Below, piece after piece: positions 1 to 10,349 of a stretch of 20,344 nucleotides of DNA (position 1 is the stretch's first letter; each line of letters starts with the position of its first letter). This DNA is from Phallusia fumigata (lineage: Eukaryota; Chordata; Ascidiacea; Phlebobranchia; Ascidiidae). A model generated the notes under the pieces. It had not been told where the DNA came from. It worked only from the letters and a program-made list of their open reading frames with translations, and searched no databases. The position numbers and the translations under genes are program-made. Location of the stretch: NCBI GenBank assembly GCA_008931825.1, contig QXVZ01027385.1:1-20344 (forward strand). The letters run 5' to 3'.

Positions 1-1702
1 TGGGCTGAAAGTTTTCTTGCCTGAAAGCAAAAAATTTAATTTATTTTTGTAGCTAAAATAAGTAGCCTTGTTCACAAGGTTGCAAGTTCAAATTTCTGCC
101 TTTTGTATTTTCCTGGGCAAGAAATTTGTGGGCTTCTTCTATCCGAAAGAGAATGGGTTAAACCAAGTTACAAGTCACCACCACCATAAATTGCAAAAAG
201 GGATCTATTCAGACATAGTTCCATCTACCACCAATAAGTCTGCTTCAGTTTTTTAGTTGTATTCCACGACTTAAGATATTATTTTGTGTCAAATTATTTC
301 ATTGTGTGGCCATTGAGAACATACATACAATAAAAACATGTATGTTTAACTTGTAACTGTACCTTTTCATCACACACCCAACAATGCACACCTCGTCTCC
401 CAGAATAAATCCACAGAATATGTTTGAAACCAAAGTCCTCTGCCAAGAAAATAAACTTTGATGTGTTTGCAGAACATACATTTACAATGTATTTCATTAG
501 AAAACATTTAACATTAGTTCCTAACATACCCTTCAAAGCACGATTCAAAATTTTGATTGCTATTTTCATCAGAGTCCAGCATTTCAAGCATATATCTGCA
601 CCCCTGGCAGACAAATACATATCACATAAATAAAAAAATCCAAATTTTGTAAATAGTATCGTTTAATAACATAGCAGATAAAAAGCAACCAGGAAAGATA
701 GAGTATTCTTCTTTAACATCCTTAAGTCCAACTACACTAGTGCTACAAAATCGGAACACAATTAAACTTACTGGCAACAGTTTCTGACATCATCATAGTC
801 AGTCATATCAATATCAAACACCAGCTCCTTGTGAAGCGCTTTAAACGTTCCACTATGGTACTTGTTGTGATCTTTTGGCTGAAATGAACAAACAACAGGA
901 ATTATACCTTGCAAATAATCAGTATATTTTAATTTTACATCCATGTGACATTTTTCTAAACACAATTTCAAAGAAACAAAATTAAAAGATAAAAACAACA
1001 GTGGTAAAATTCGCTAGTTGCGCAGTTCATATGCTGTAATACTGGACTATTTTCGAGTTTAAAAAGCCTGGTGTGTACACACACACATATATATACACAT
1101 ATATATATATTTTAACAAAGATACCCATGCACACTACAAAAACAGGAAACCTAGACACAAATTGATATTGCAGGTAATTTTTGAGCATACAAGGTTTAGC
1201 CAAATATGCAATAACTTACACAGTGGGAATAGATAGCCCCAATGTCAATCTTATAAGGATTCATTCTTTGGATTTCTTTTTCCATTTCAGATTGATTGCC
1301 AAATGACTGATATCGAACGTAAATGTCGTTTTGTAGCGTAAAGGACAATTCACGATGATTAAAGCACGAAGCTTCCGCACCTGTTAATATAGAAATTATA
1401 CACGCTTTTTTGATGCAGAAATATCAGTGACAAAAAAGTTCGCCTGCTGAGATCTTTGTAAGCAACTGAATCACTTTTCGGCAAACAAAACCTTCGTTAC
1501 ATCGTTTGCATGCAAGTAACCCACCAAGCTAGCATTGTTACACCCAAATATTTACAAAAAAATTACCTGGAGCTAAACCATAACTGAGCCACTTGTAGTA
1601 AGGACCATACGGGAAAATATATTTGTAGTAGATAGGCAGCAAACTTGGCAAGCTACCCGGGTCATAGGCCGATTGATTTTCTTCAACATCTTCTGAAGGC
1701 AT
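1..1702 (-). CDS. PRIM1: DNA primase small (catalytic) subunit, 5' part, six exons, truncated at window edge
   Basis: Catalytic subunit of DNA primase, which makes the RNA primers that DNA polymerase alpha extends in the nucleus. Exons on the minus strand: 1567-1702 (ATG at 1702), 1220-1380, 772-878, 530-603, 363-439 and 1-20, all with GT..AG borders; the reading frame is continuous across all five junctions (phases 1, 0, 2, 1, 0). About 191 residues are present; animal homologues are about 420. Seen: N-terminal [34 protein letters not shown] near residue 56; the metal-binding [10 protein letters not shown] near 120-129, with the two catalytic Asp of the family; the zinc-site cysteines CC..C..C near 133-143; and the nucleotide-binding SGRRGVHCW near 172. 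Exon 6 gives only ARKLSA. The third catalytic Asp lies outside. The ATG context AAAATG is good. The frame stays open upstream without another ATG, and an acceptor-like TTTTAG near 1807-1812 allows a 5'UTR intron. Confidence 0.96.
45..200 (+). repeat. Decayed tRNA-derived SINE-like relic in PRIM1 intron 5
   Basis: TAGCTAAAATAAGTAGCC (from 50) resembles a pol III A box. About 35 bp on, AAGGTTGCAAGTTCAAATTT (77-96) resembles the tRNA T-arm/B-box pattern AAGGTTGCAGGTTCGAATCC; nearly all differences are transitions, as expected from CpG decay. After it comes TTCCTGGGCAAGAAATTT (110-127), like the 'CCTTGGGCAAGACACTT' core seen next to B boxes in many aquatic-animal repeats. No poly-A tail or target duplication was found, so the right boundary is arbitrary. 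It lies antisense to PRIM1. Confidence 0.4.
1071..1111. repeat. GT/AC-AT dinucleotide microsatellite
   Basis: A GTGTGT, (AC)n, (AT)n, ACAC, (AT)n compound run in PRIM1 intron 2 (879-1219). Likely length-polymorphic; no other role is visible. Confidence 0.9.
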
Positions 1703-1883
1703 TTTCAATTGGTGTTGTGGTTTTAATTTGGCCTTGAGTTTAGCAACTTGTGCGAATGAATAAAGCGTGTCTACGCACAGTAGCAGCCCAATACAGTTTA
1801 AGTTACCTAAAATAAGTAAAATAATCCAAAATAAACAATTATTTATCCAGAAACTTCACATTTCTCTCAACAACAATGGAAAT

Positions 1884-1891
1884 TTTCGCGC
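1884..1891. promoter_or_regulatory. Consensus E2F site upstream of PRIM1
   Basis: TTTCGCGC, an exact match to the E2F consensus TTTSSCGC, inside TTTTCGCGCG, about 180 bp upstream of the PRIM1 ATG. PRIM1 is an established E2F target in animals, so this is a credible cell-cycle control site. No clear TATA box is seen between it and the ATG; the start of transcription is unresolved. Confidence 0.5.
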
Positions 1892-2214
1892 GTGTTTCGG
1901 TTCAGTAATCATTAAACAGTAGAAATCAAACACAACATACAAAATCGGCAGCAAATAAAAAACAAACAATTCTGGGCAATTAAAAAATGGACACCATTGT
2001 CCTTTTACTTAATTACAAAAATGAAATATTAACTATTTAAAATTTGTCTCAAAAATTCTCATGTGTAATAAGTTATGTGAGAATTATATCAAATAAGGAA
2101 TTTATATTTAAACAAATAGCCTAATTTTTGTCAACGCGTTTGTAGACTAATTACATCATTATGACAAATTGGAAATGTTCTTGCGCGCAAAAGCGAAATT
2201 AATAGGGATTTCCC

Positions 2215-2460
2215 GTGACAACAAAACATATGTCACAGCCGACGGAGATAGGACAGCAGGACAGATGCGGCCTGGACAGTATCCCGTGTGTTTCTATGTA
2301 ACGGAGTGTCCGGTAGGCTCCGTCTGGTCTGGTTACCGCCGACAGGGAAATCACTAAGCCAATGGCCACACTTCCCAACACAAGCAACCGTGTGGGGTTT
2401 TTTGTCACCAAGCTAATGGAAATATATTTCTGGGGCGTAATCAACAGGCATACGACGAGG
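2215..2460. other. GC-richer island with repeated GGACAG and small inverted repeats
   Basis: This stretch contrasts with the AT-rich DNA around it. GGACAG occurs three times (2251, 2259, 2274). ACGGAG (2301-2306) and CTCCGT (2318-2323) form a short hairpin, with a further GACGGAG at 2241-2247. A CCAAT motif lies near 2359. Both strands have short open frames but no recognisable protein and no ATG-led gene. It may be a distal PRIM1 promoter or an old element. Confidence 0.3.
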
Positions 2461-2845
2461 AACTAACCGAGAAATCCAGATGCCCATTTGAAATTCTAAG
2501 ATGTTGACGCGCAGTCAAACTGCTTTAACTTTTACCCAAAAAACTTTAAGGAAAATTTTACATACACTAATCATTGCTTGAGTTTATGCATGTACGGGCT
2601 ATGGATGCTGATGTACAACATGGGAAACTCGTAGAGAAATCCAAATTGTGTAGCCAAACGGACATTTTGTTGTGCAGATTACAGAAGCCGTTTGCTGTTT
2701 ACGCCATAGCTGTTTTTTTCGGTTTGGAATTTGTCAAAAAGGTTCAAATCATCGGCCAGTGAAGAAAACAAGGTAATAACAGCCATCGTCCGGAGTTAAC
2801 TCCACAGGTCAAACAAGGTCGTTTGGACGAACCTCTTGTCACACC

Positions 2846-2940
2846 GACCAATATAATCTCGTGATGGTAGCGCAGGGCGATGATTGGTCTATACATGGGT
2901 GTTGCCAACCTACAAAGCTTAATCGGGCACGCCTATAAAT
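2846..2940 (+). promoter_or_regulatory. Possible core promoter: inverted CCAAT pair plus TATAAAT
   Basis: GACCAAT (2846-2852) and ATTGGTC (2883-2889) are perfect inverted CCAAT boxes 30 bp apart. TATAAAT follows at 2934-2940, about 45 bp downstream. No conserved coding exon follows, so any transcript would be unknown or non-coding. Confidence 0.25.
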
Positions 2941-5782
2941 GGAAATTAGGGCGAATAAAGGGAACTTAAATGCTTTTCTGGTGGGATGATGGGTACAAAC
3001 TTTGCTGTTAGTCTGGCATAAACATGTTTGTTAGACTTTCGTAAGGGTTACTCGAGGTTGGTCAGCCACACACATAACAGATACAAGTTTTATAGCCCAA
3101 CATACGCATCTCGCAGATACAAGACGTGTTGGGACATGATATATATATAAGATGTGTTGAGTCTTTTGCCGCAGTTCACTTCATTCGCCACAGGAGGTCA
3201 GTCAATTAACAAAAATCGCAAGGAAAGGGAATGTGGGTTGGGTGTAGGCATTGAGATTCAGTTTGTAACCATAGTCAGTTGCTTGTTTTAGGGTAAAATA
3301 TAATAATTTTGTGGCGTGTGTTAGGATATTTCGCAAAGATGTGATCGTTTTCTGCAAAAGAAAATATTCTTCGGAAATATCCTGTCCTAGTGTGCGTTTT
3401 GTTTTGAGGGTTGACGAAGCCAAAGCACAGCTGTATTAAAAAAGGACAAAAACCGTTTAACGTGTTTGAAAAAATATTAGCGAAGATAAACTCCGGTGCA
3501 AAAGTACAGATATACGACGTACGGTGAAAACTTAGTCGTTTTTGCGTCGACTTCAAACGCTAACAAAGGAGCCACAGGGGCATTGACTTGTTTAGAAAAA
3601 AACGCGTCACAGTGCGGCTATCTGGGTCGTCTAGTTGCCTCTCCGCTTGTTTCTTTCATTATCTTTTTCAGCGAGCGATTCGCCTGCTGCTTTACGATCG
3701 AGCGCCAGTCTTTGGTGGTGCAATGGCGCTGACACCAGAATAACTGAATGCTCAGTAAGGTAGCACGTTATTTTTCATCATCACTTCAACCAGCGGTTTC
3801 TTCTGTTGCCTACAAGTTTACAAACGATAACTTTAGTTTTGTTAAAACAGTTGATTTAAGTGGTTATCATGTACATGAAAACGGATAAGCTTATAATTTA
3901 GAAGCTGGCAAAACGGTAAATCCGAGGTCTGAGAATGCTATTTTGATAAGGAGGTATGCAGTGATGCTTCTAATCCACAGGCGATTGCACTTTATTTGGT
4001 TAAGCTGATAAACAGATAGTGTGATGACACAAAGCCGGGATTGTTCAAATGTTGTGATATAAGCGGATGCCGTTGTTGCACTAAGCAGGAAATTTCGTCA
4101 AGCGCCAGGCCTTCTTCCTAAGGACGCGAAGCACGTATATAGCCTGACGACTGTGAGTCATGGTAATAACTTTCTTTAACGTTTGTCTTGTAGATTGAGT
4201 TTTGTCAGAAACTTAGCTNGAACTACAGACGATATTCTTATGTTTATTCTAGCCAGTAAAAACAAGGTTTATGTGTTACTTTCTGTACAGCAAAATTCAC
4301 TTGCTTGCAACTACGTAAGGGCGTTGCTTTGCCTGGGGGCACCAAATACTTGAAATTCTATTATAGGTAGCTGTTATCCTAGGCTTGAATACTAGTGTCT
4401 TTGCGTTCGACATTATAACCCATAAAGGGGATAGGCATGTATGCTAAGATGTAGATTTGTTATATTCTGTGACAATGCCACAATAACAAAACTGTATAAA
4501 AAGTCTCACGAAATGGGAACACTGGATTGTCAATGCGTAGTTGAAATAGGGATATTTTAACCCAGTCAGACTTTTCAATGAATTGAGGCCAATTGTGAAT
4601 ACCTGTTTCGATAAACATAAATGGAGAATATATGGAGCTATCAAAGCCTTATTTATGTCAGTTGTATCATGGTAAAAAGTTGCCTAAACTGCGAGGATGG
4701 CATTACGGTACGTATTAAGTTGTGCGTACCATGTACCTCGTTGCGTTCAAGGGCGTACCTTCTGATGATTTTTGTTCCGGACCGTATTGCTTACTTTTTG
4801 CTAAACTGTTGTATTTAAGTTACAATTTTTATTTCAGCTAAATTTAGGTAACATGAATGAAAGATTTGCTTTCCGAAAACGTCTGTGTCAGAATGTATAG
4901 GAGTTTGTATTAACCTTTAGACACATAATGAATTTAACACATTGAAGTACAATCAGTAATTCTGTGTCACAACATTGGAAATATACAGTTCCGATACTGA
5001 AGCAAGGCAAATATTTTAAAAGCAAATGCTGGTCTTGAAAGTATGCATGCGATTTTATTGAAGAAAACATCACCAAAATTTTATGACTAAACACTCATCC
5101 AAACCTAAATTATTGTCATGAACACAAACCTTGAAACTCTTTTGTGGCTATTGTTTCCAAAACAGACCACACAACAAAATTACGTTTCCAGTTTCTCGCT
5201 GCCCCTTGTCCAGTTTCGGCCAAGGTGGTGAGTTACACATCTTCGAGCAATGCGGACAGTGAATTTTCTCTCTCCTGCCTCTAGTGTTCAATGAATTAGT
5301 TTAAAACATGACGTTCAGCGGCGTTGTAGAGCAATTTGTCTGTATGGGAGAAGTTAACATTGACCGAAATTTTGCCAATCTTTATCAAAGACAAACCCAG
5401 AGCACGAGTCAGCAATTTTCCAACGCATTTTACACCAGATAAATTTTTAAGGGTCGGAATAGGATTTCGAATTTCTCGACTGTAATCGGGAGAGGGGTAC
5501 TTTTCCGGAGAACGCGTTTACTTTTTTTTTAGGAATCGCAAGCTTAGAAAAAGGTCTAACAAAGACAGACACTACATTAAAAGCTTTGGCGCATCATGTG
5601 ACATTCTGATACAAGCGCAACCCATTTTTCCTTATTTTCTTCGACATGTACAAAACCTGGAAAAACCTCGCTGTACTTTTTGTTAACAGCCAAACGAAGA
5701 CCATTGTTTAGAGTAAAACTTCAAACGTAAACAATTTTCTGCAATTTTGTTTTTCACGTCCGAGTTGCATGGTATGTGCATA
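2941..5782. other. Spacer without a recognisable gene
   Basis: All open frames are short, mostly lack an ATG and resemble no protein I know. A TATATAAG (3144-3151) followed by an initiator-like TTCACTT around 3178 is a possible core promoter. A single N lies at 4219 with no repeated sequence beside it. Otherwise I see nothing. Confidence 0.5.
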
Positions 5783-5940
5783 TGACGTCATTCACATGTG
5801 GCGAAAGTCAGTTCGAATCAGTTTGTTTTTGTAGTTTTGTTTTTGTGTGTTAAACACAACAACAACAACGCAGTCAAAACAATGTGTAAGACGTAAGCAA
5901 TTGCATAACGTCATAAATAAAGCCACTTTGTCTTACGTCA
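5783..5940. promoter_or_regulatory. Cluster of CRE/bZIP-like motifs
   Basis: TGACGTCA, a perfect CRE palindrome, at 5783-5790; GACGTAAG at 5890-5897; TTGCATAA (C/EBP-like) at 5901-5908; AACGTCAT at 5907-5914; and TTACGTCA at 5933-5940. GACGTAAG and CTTACGTC are inverted copies of each other. Four or five bZIP-type sites within 160 bp suggest an enhancer, but this rests on motif density alone. Confidence 0.3.
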
Positions 5941-6095
5941 GACCTCCATTGTCACAAATCCTTCAAAGGCATGGTTCGGCAGTTTTATTGCAGTATTATC
6001 GTTATCGATTCAATAATGCCAAATAGCTTTGGCAAAAGCGGTTTACAAAATGTGACATGCGAGGTACACAATTCACGGTTTTAAATAGTCTCTCA

Positions 6096-6222
6096 AAGAA
6101 GATACAAGCCGGTTTATTTTGTGTAAAACATTTTCTACGTCTCGAAAAGCGATGACCATGATAACAGCGTATGTCGAAATGTAGAAAATGTTTTACACAC
6201 AAGTACTGACTTGTATCTTCTT
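6096..6222. ncRNA. Long imperfect hairpin: pre-miRNA-like or foldback element
   Basis: The outer arms AAGAAGATACAAG (6096-6108) and its exact complement (6210-6222) flank inner arms GTGTAAAACATTTTCTAC (6121-6138) and its exact complement (6181-6198). Pairing continues inward to TCGA (6142-6145 with 6174-6177) with one G.T wobble and one mismatch, leaving a loop of about 28 nt. Between the arms is a partly paired 12/11-nt internal loop. The stem is roughly 49 bp. No target duplication is visible. It could be a miRNA precursor, an siRNA-producing inverted repeat or a small foldback transposon; the strand is unknown. Confidence 0.45.
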
Positions 6223-7043
6223 ATTTCAACATGCGAGAATTGGCAAATCGCAAGTGGGCCCGTTTGTTATTGTTTTGGCGATGGTCGTGTTTTATCACAA
6301 GTGTGATGTCAACAAAATTTTTCGGTAGAGAAGGGTCCACACCTATACCCAGAGAAACAAAAAAGTCCAAAGGATATTAAAAAAATCTTGTGGAATGATT
6401 TATTGAGTTTAAATTTGAATGCACCATTACGCCACTTCCAGAAATTTTAAAGCAAACGTCACCTGCACGACATTGATGTTGGTTGCAACACTCAGCCTAC
6501 AACAGTGTGATGGTAGAAGCGTGGTTAACGCCTGATCAACACATGGGCCGTTTCGTGTACGTAAATTTTATGACACAGCCCACCTTTCGGGGAAGTTCAC
6601 TGACTTGTTGGCAGTGCGTTGTTAAACAAGGGAAACGCTGAAAGTAAACAACTTTCAATGGATTTCGACATCATGGTGTAATTTATGGGTATTGTTTGGC
6701 CCTTGTATCATGCACGAGTTATTGTGGATTAAATTCTCTCATAAAAAGGCCCTACATTTTTAATTTAGATGTTATAGATCATAGGGAAACACATTAAGGG
6801 TTTGTATGTGAACAAGCCTATATTTCATATTGGTTAGTGTAAAAATTCTTTCGCTGGCGCACTTTTGCGTTTTATCTGAATTTTATTTGCGTTTGAGTTC
6901 ATGACGAAGCAATATCATGCTGTAAATCAAGCCACATCAAAATGTTACTACATTTAGACATACGGCTCCTTTGTCCATTGAAAATAGGTGCCTACAGGTG
7001 TATTTCACATTGCACACATATACGGAGCTTGCACAGGCCAACT
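6223..7043. other. Spacer, nothing recognised
   Basis: AT-rich DNA with no long ATG-led frame, no RNA gene and no clear promoter. Confidence 0.5.
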
Positions 7044-7170
7044 CAGGGGTGGGCAATTATTATTTCCATGGGATCACATAAGAAACAAAAAAACAATGTT
7101 AAGGGCTGAGCCTGAAGGCTTAACTCAATTTCGGAAAATATCAAATGTATTTCATTGTAAAAAGCATTAA
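7044..7170 (+). mobile_element. hAT-like transposon terminus, fragment
   Basis: CAGGGGTGGGCAA (7044-7056) has the form of the terminal inverted repeat of animal hAT elements. The following ATTATTTCCATGGGATCACA resembles the usual hAT subterminal sequence ('..CATGGGGGCCACATGAGAAAC..'), and AGGGCTGAGCC follows after 30 bp. No opposite terminus (TTGCCCACCCCTG) or transposase frame is in the window, so this is a one-ended relic or a degraded MITE. The 3' limit is arbitrary. GGCCAACT (7036-7043) would be the left half of an 8-bp target duplication. Confidence 0.45.
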
Positions 7171-8460
7171 ATGTCATTGTTTTGACTAGCTGGTGAGAGT
7201 ATATGTCATAGCTAAGCAACGAAAAAGTGAGATTTCCTCATGAAAATTTCGTTTCTTTCGATTCAATTATAAAACATGTTTTTTTGTGATAAATAACTTT
7301 AAGCAGGTCAGGCAACCAAAGGACCGTACTTAGCCCTGGGCCGGGACAATGCACAGGCCTTTTTAACGTAACCCACAAAAATCGCGTATGGAAACTTTTC
7401 AAACATACTTTAGAAGCATCAGCCTGGAGAATTTGACGCTCCCTTCAAAAACAAGGGATCGCGTTTACGTCAAGATGTCAGTAGCACAACCGTTTTCTTG
7501 GTCCCATCAAGCTCTGGGGAGCTCATGACGTCCTGGTACCGGCATCGATCTTTGAATAATTAAAAGGACTTGCGACGGCCGTTGATTGCAACATATGTCC
7601 AGGCAACTGAGCACGCGGTTATCACGCCCTGTACACGTGGCACGGAAGCACGTGTATCCCGCTAATGCGGTGTTCTCATTGAAAGTTGTTTATGTTACAG
7701 CTAATGTATGCATTCGCTTCGGGGCTGGTATAGTTAGGGCACCAACAAATATTTGTAACAATCGTTTTTTATCAGTGCACGAATACCTACCTATGACAAA
7801 GCAGTGCAAATGCTAATGCACAAATGACCATTTAAAAAAAAATTGAGAAAGTATTGAGAAACATTTCAACTATATGTTTGAATAAAAAGCCGAACTCAAA
7901 TGTACGAATCACTTTGTCTGGAGTAAACTGTATTTTTTTTTCAAAGACAAGTTTGCATGAGCAAGCTACTATGACTTTTGAACAATTTTTGTCAAGAGTG
8001 CCGGTAAATAGACCGTGTTAAATTCTTTACTTTATTTTACTTTTTTTACTTAATGTAATTGATCAGATAAAGCACGTATCCTGCATTCATACTTTATTGA
8101 CATGCTTAATTACATGCACCAAAGATACCAAGGAAAAATATTTACAATTTGGCGCATCTAGCTGTTTATATGCAAGCACTGGGCAACATCATAACAGCAG
8201 TGCAGAGCTGCCACCAGGTCCATTGCATAACTGACCTCTTCCTGTGTCGCAGGTCAATTGGGTTTATGCCAAAGATTGCCACAACATGTTTTGTCCAGCA
8301 AGCTACTGGGCAAAAACATGTTATCTCAACTAAAGAAAAGTAGTGCAAAAATATTTTTATGTGGGAATTTGGCTTTTTGGCCTGTTTTGGTGCTGGGGGG
8401 CCTAGTTAATGCAATAGCACTTTATAGTCGCGACGAAATCGTTTAGGCTTTTCCTTACAC
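7171..8460. other. Spacer with a paired E-box palindrome
   Basis: No gene is recognised. TACACGTG (7632-7639), nine bases, then CACGTGTA (7649-7656) form an inverted pair of CACGTG E-boxes centred 15 bp apart. Open frames here are short and resemble no known protein. Confidence 0.45.
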
Positions 8461-8584
8461 ACAAAACAGTTCTAACGTACAGCCTAAGCAGGTAAAATAG
8501 ATCTTATCGAGGTTAACGCATTACTTCCTACGTTAGGAAATCGCTTAAAAATCAACTGTTTTGTATCGGTAACGTAGGAAGTAA
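8461..8584. repeat. Two interleaved (crossing) inverted repeats
   Basis: ACAAAACAGTT (8461-8471) is the exact complement of 8554-8564, and TTACTTCCTACGTTA (8521-8535) is the exact complement of 8570-8584. The order is A-B-A'-B', so the two stems cannot nest. The B arms contain ETS-type ACTTCCT/AGGAAGT cores in opposite orientation. Confidence 0.6.
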
Positions 8585-10295
8585 CAGAGGAAATAAATAT
8601 GGGTCATCCAAATCAATGACGGTTTATGACGAAATAAAACTCGTCAGGCTTAGTGTTGTAAACAACACATCGCGAAGCATTTACCGAAACCTAATCTGAC
8701 TGTAAAAGACAAAATTCAATAGCTTCCAGAAGATACATGTAATACTAGATGGGAGTTTGTAAGGTCAAGTAAGGGCAATCCTGGCCGAAGAATGGATTTA
8801 TTATAACATTGCTCAGAAACATGTCTTTGCACATTTAGACGGTCCTTGCACAAAGCTTTTCAAATAAAAGTTCGAATTCCTTAAAAAATAACATTTTTTA
8901 CGACATGAAATAAACAAAAAACTGTGAATTGTTGAATAGAGCTCTCGATTTTAAAACATTTTAGATGCACATTAATAAAACGTTCCAAAAAGCCGATGTT
9001 GGACCTAATCAAATGACATAAACATCTGTAGTCGATGCAGTGGTAAAAAATCGGACCGTCTGTTGAACTGTGACGTCACGAATCAATTTCTTTTGGACAA
9101 AGCGTTCGTTCTTTTATCATTATTGAGTAGCAGTTTATGAGCTCACACGAAGTAAATCAATACGTTTAGGCAACATTTTCCAATGATAATGGAAATAATT
9201 TAATGAACTACCGACAGGACCAAGCGGGTTGACAGCCTAGCTTTGGCAAACGAACACAAAGTCTATTTAATAAGCAGTTTATTAGCACTTTTTATACCGT
9301 TGGTTCCAGGCTTTGGAAGAGTTCGTTGCCTATTGTAGATATATTGCCTGGATTGACACTACAAAAACAGAACTAAGTAACGTTGTGGGCCAATGGCAAA
9401 AAACGCCACAACCTTATTTCATGTTTCGATTTTTAGTCTTGGGGACTGCCAATCTGAATTTTTGCTTGCCTATTATTTTATGTTCAGCGTGTCGGAAGCC
9501 TATAGCTACGATATCGCATTTGTATCCCGGCAAATCGATGGCTAGCGCGTGTTCCGTGCATGCTTCGTGTGTGGGCAGACTCGGTGAATACTGTTTATGT
9601 TTTGTGGTATGACATCATATTGCGGTGTTTACTGAATCACCACCGTTATTGTTTGGAAAAAATTTGGAGCCATTTTCGGGCCGATAGCGAAAATTGTCCA
9701 ACTTATACGCTTTACAACTACATACAGTTAAACGTTTAACAATAATGTCGCCCGATTTTAAAAACAACAGAGAATCCACTCAAAATAACAAAAAATGTTT
9801 TAAACTTGCACTGTCGTACAGGATCAAACAACATGCACAAAAAGTGAACACTTGTTAATGAAAGTTGTCGGACATTTGAGCTCTTTGTCTTCCTGGACAA
9901 CGCGAAAATTTCTTGCAACCCAAGCGGCACGGTTTGTTATTGCACGTTAAATTTCCGCACATTTGACGACAAAAAACACATTCGTCACTTGCACAATTCA
10001 GTTAGGCTGTCGGAAAGTCCCAATGTACAAGAAATATTGGTAAACATTACAGAACTTTTACATTTTTACAGGTGTTTGCGCAAGACTTAAAGGAAAACCA
10101 AACGGCAACAGAATTTCACTTTAAATTATCAGTGAAGCTTTGATGATACATATACATAATTATATTCTCTAAAAAACATAACCCATGAAACAAAAGTTAG
10201 TATTTGGTTTGCTTAGTCCTACTCCAACAATTGTTCTGTACGCATATAAGCAGCAATATTTTCCATGTATTCGGTTTTCCTTTAATCGCCAAAGC
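8585..10295. other. Spacer with an isolated CRE, nothing else recognised
   Basis: TGACGTCA (9071-9078) is a perfect CRE. The longest open frame in the region (about 9313-9612) begins with TTG and resembles nothing I know. Confidence 0.45.
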
Positions 10296-10349
10296 GCCGG
10301 CCCTCGAAGCAGCCCATAAGCGATCACGTGCACCCGGCGTGATCAACGC

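Noticed and set aside
2199-2444. Overlapping open frames on both strands in the GC-richer patch
   Set aside because: The minus frame lacks an ATG and neither resembles a protein; high GC lowers stop frequency by chance.
5812-5823. AGTTCGAATCAG resembling a tRNA B box
   Set aside because: No A box or cloverleaf arms upstream.
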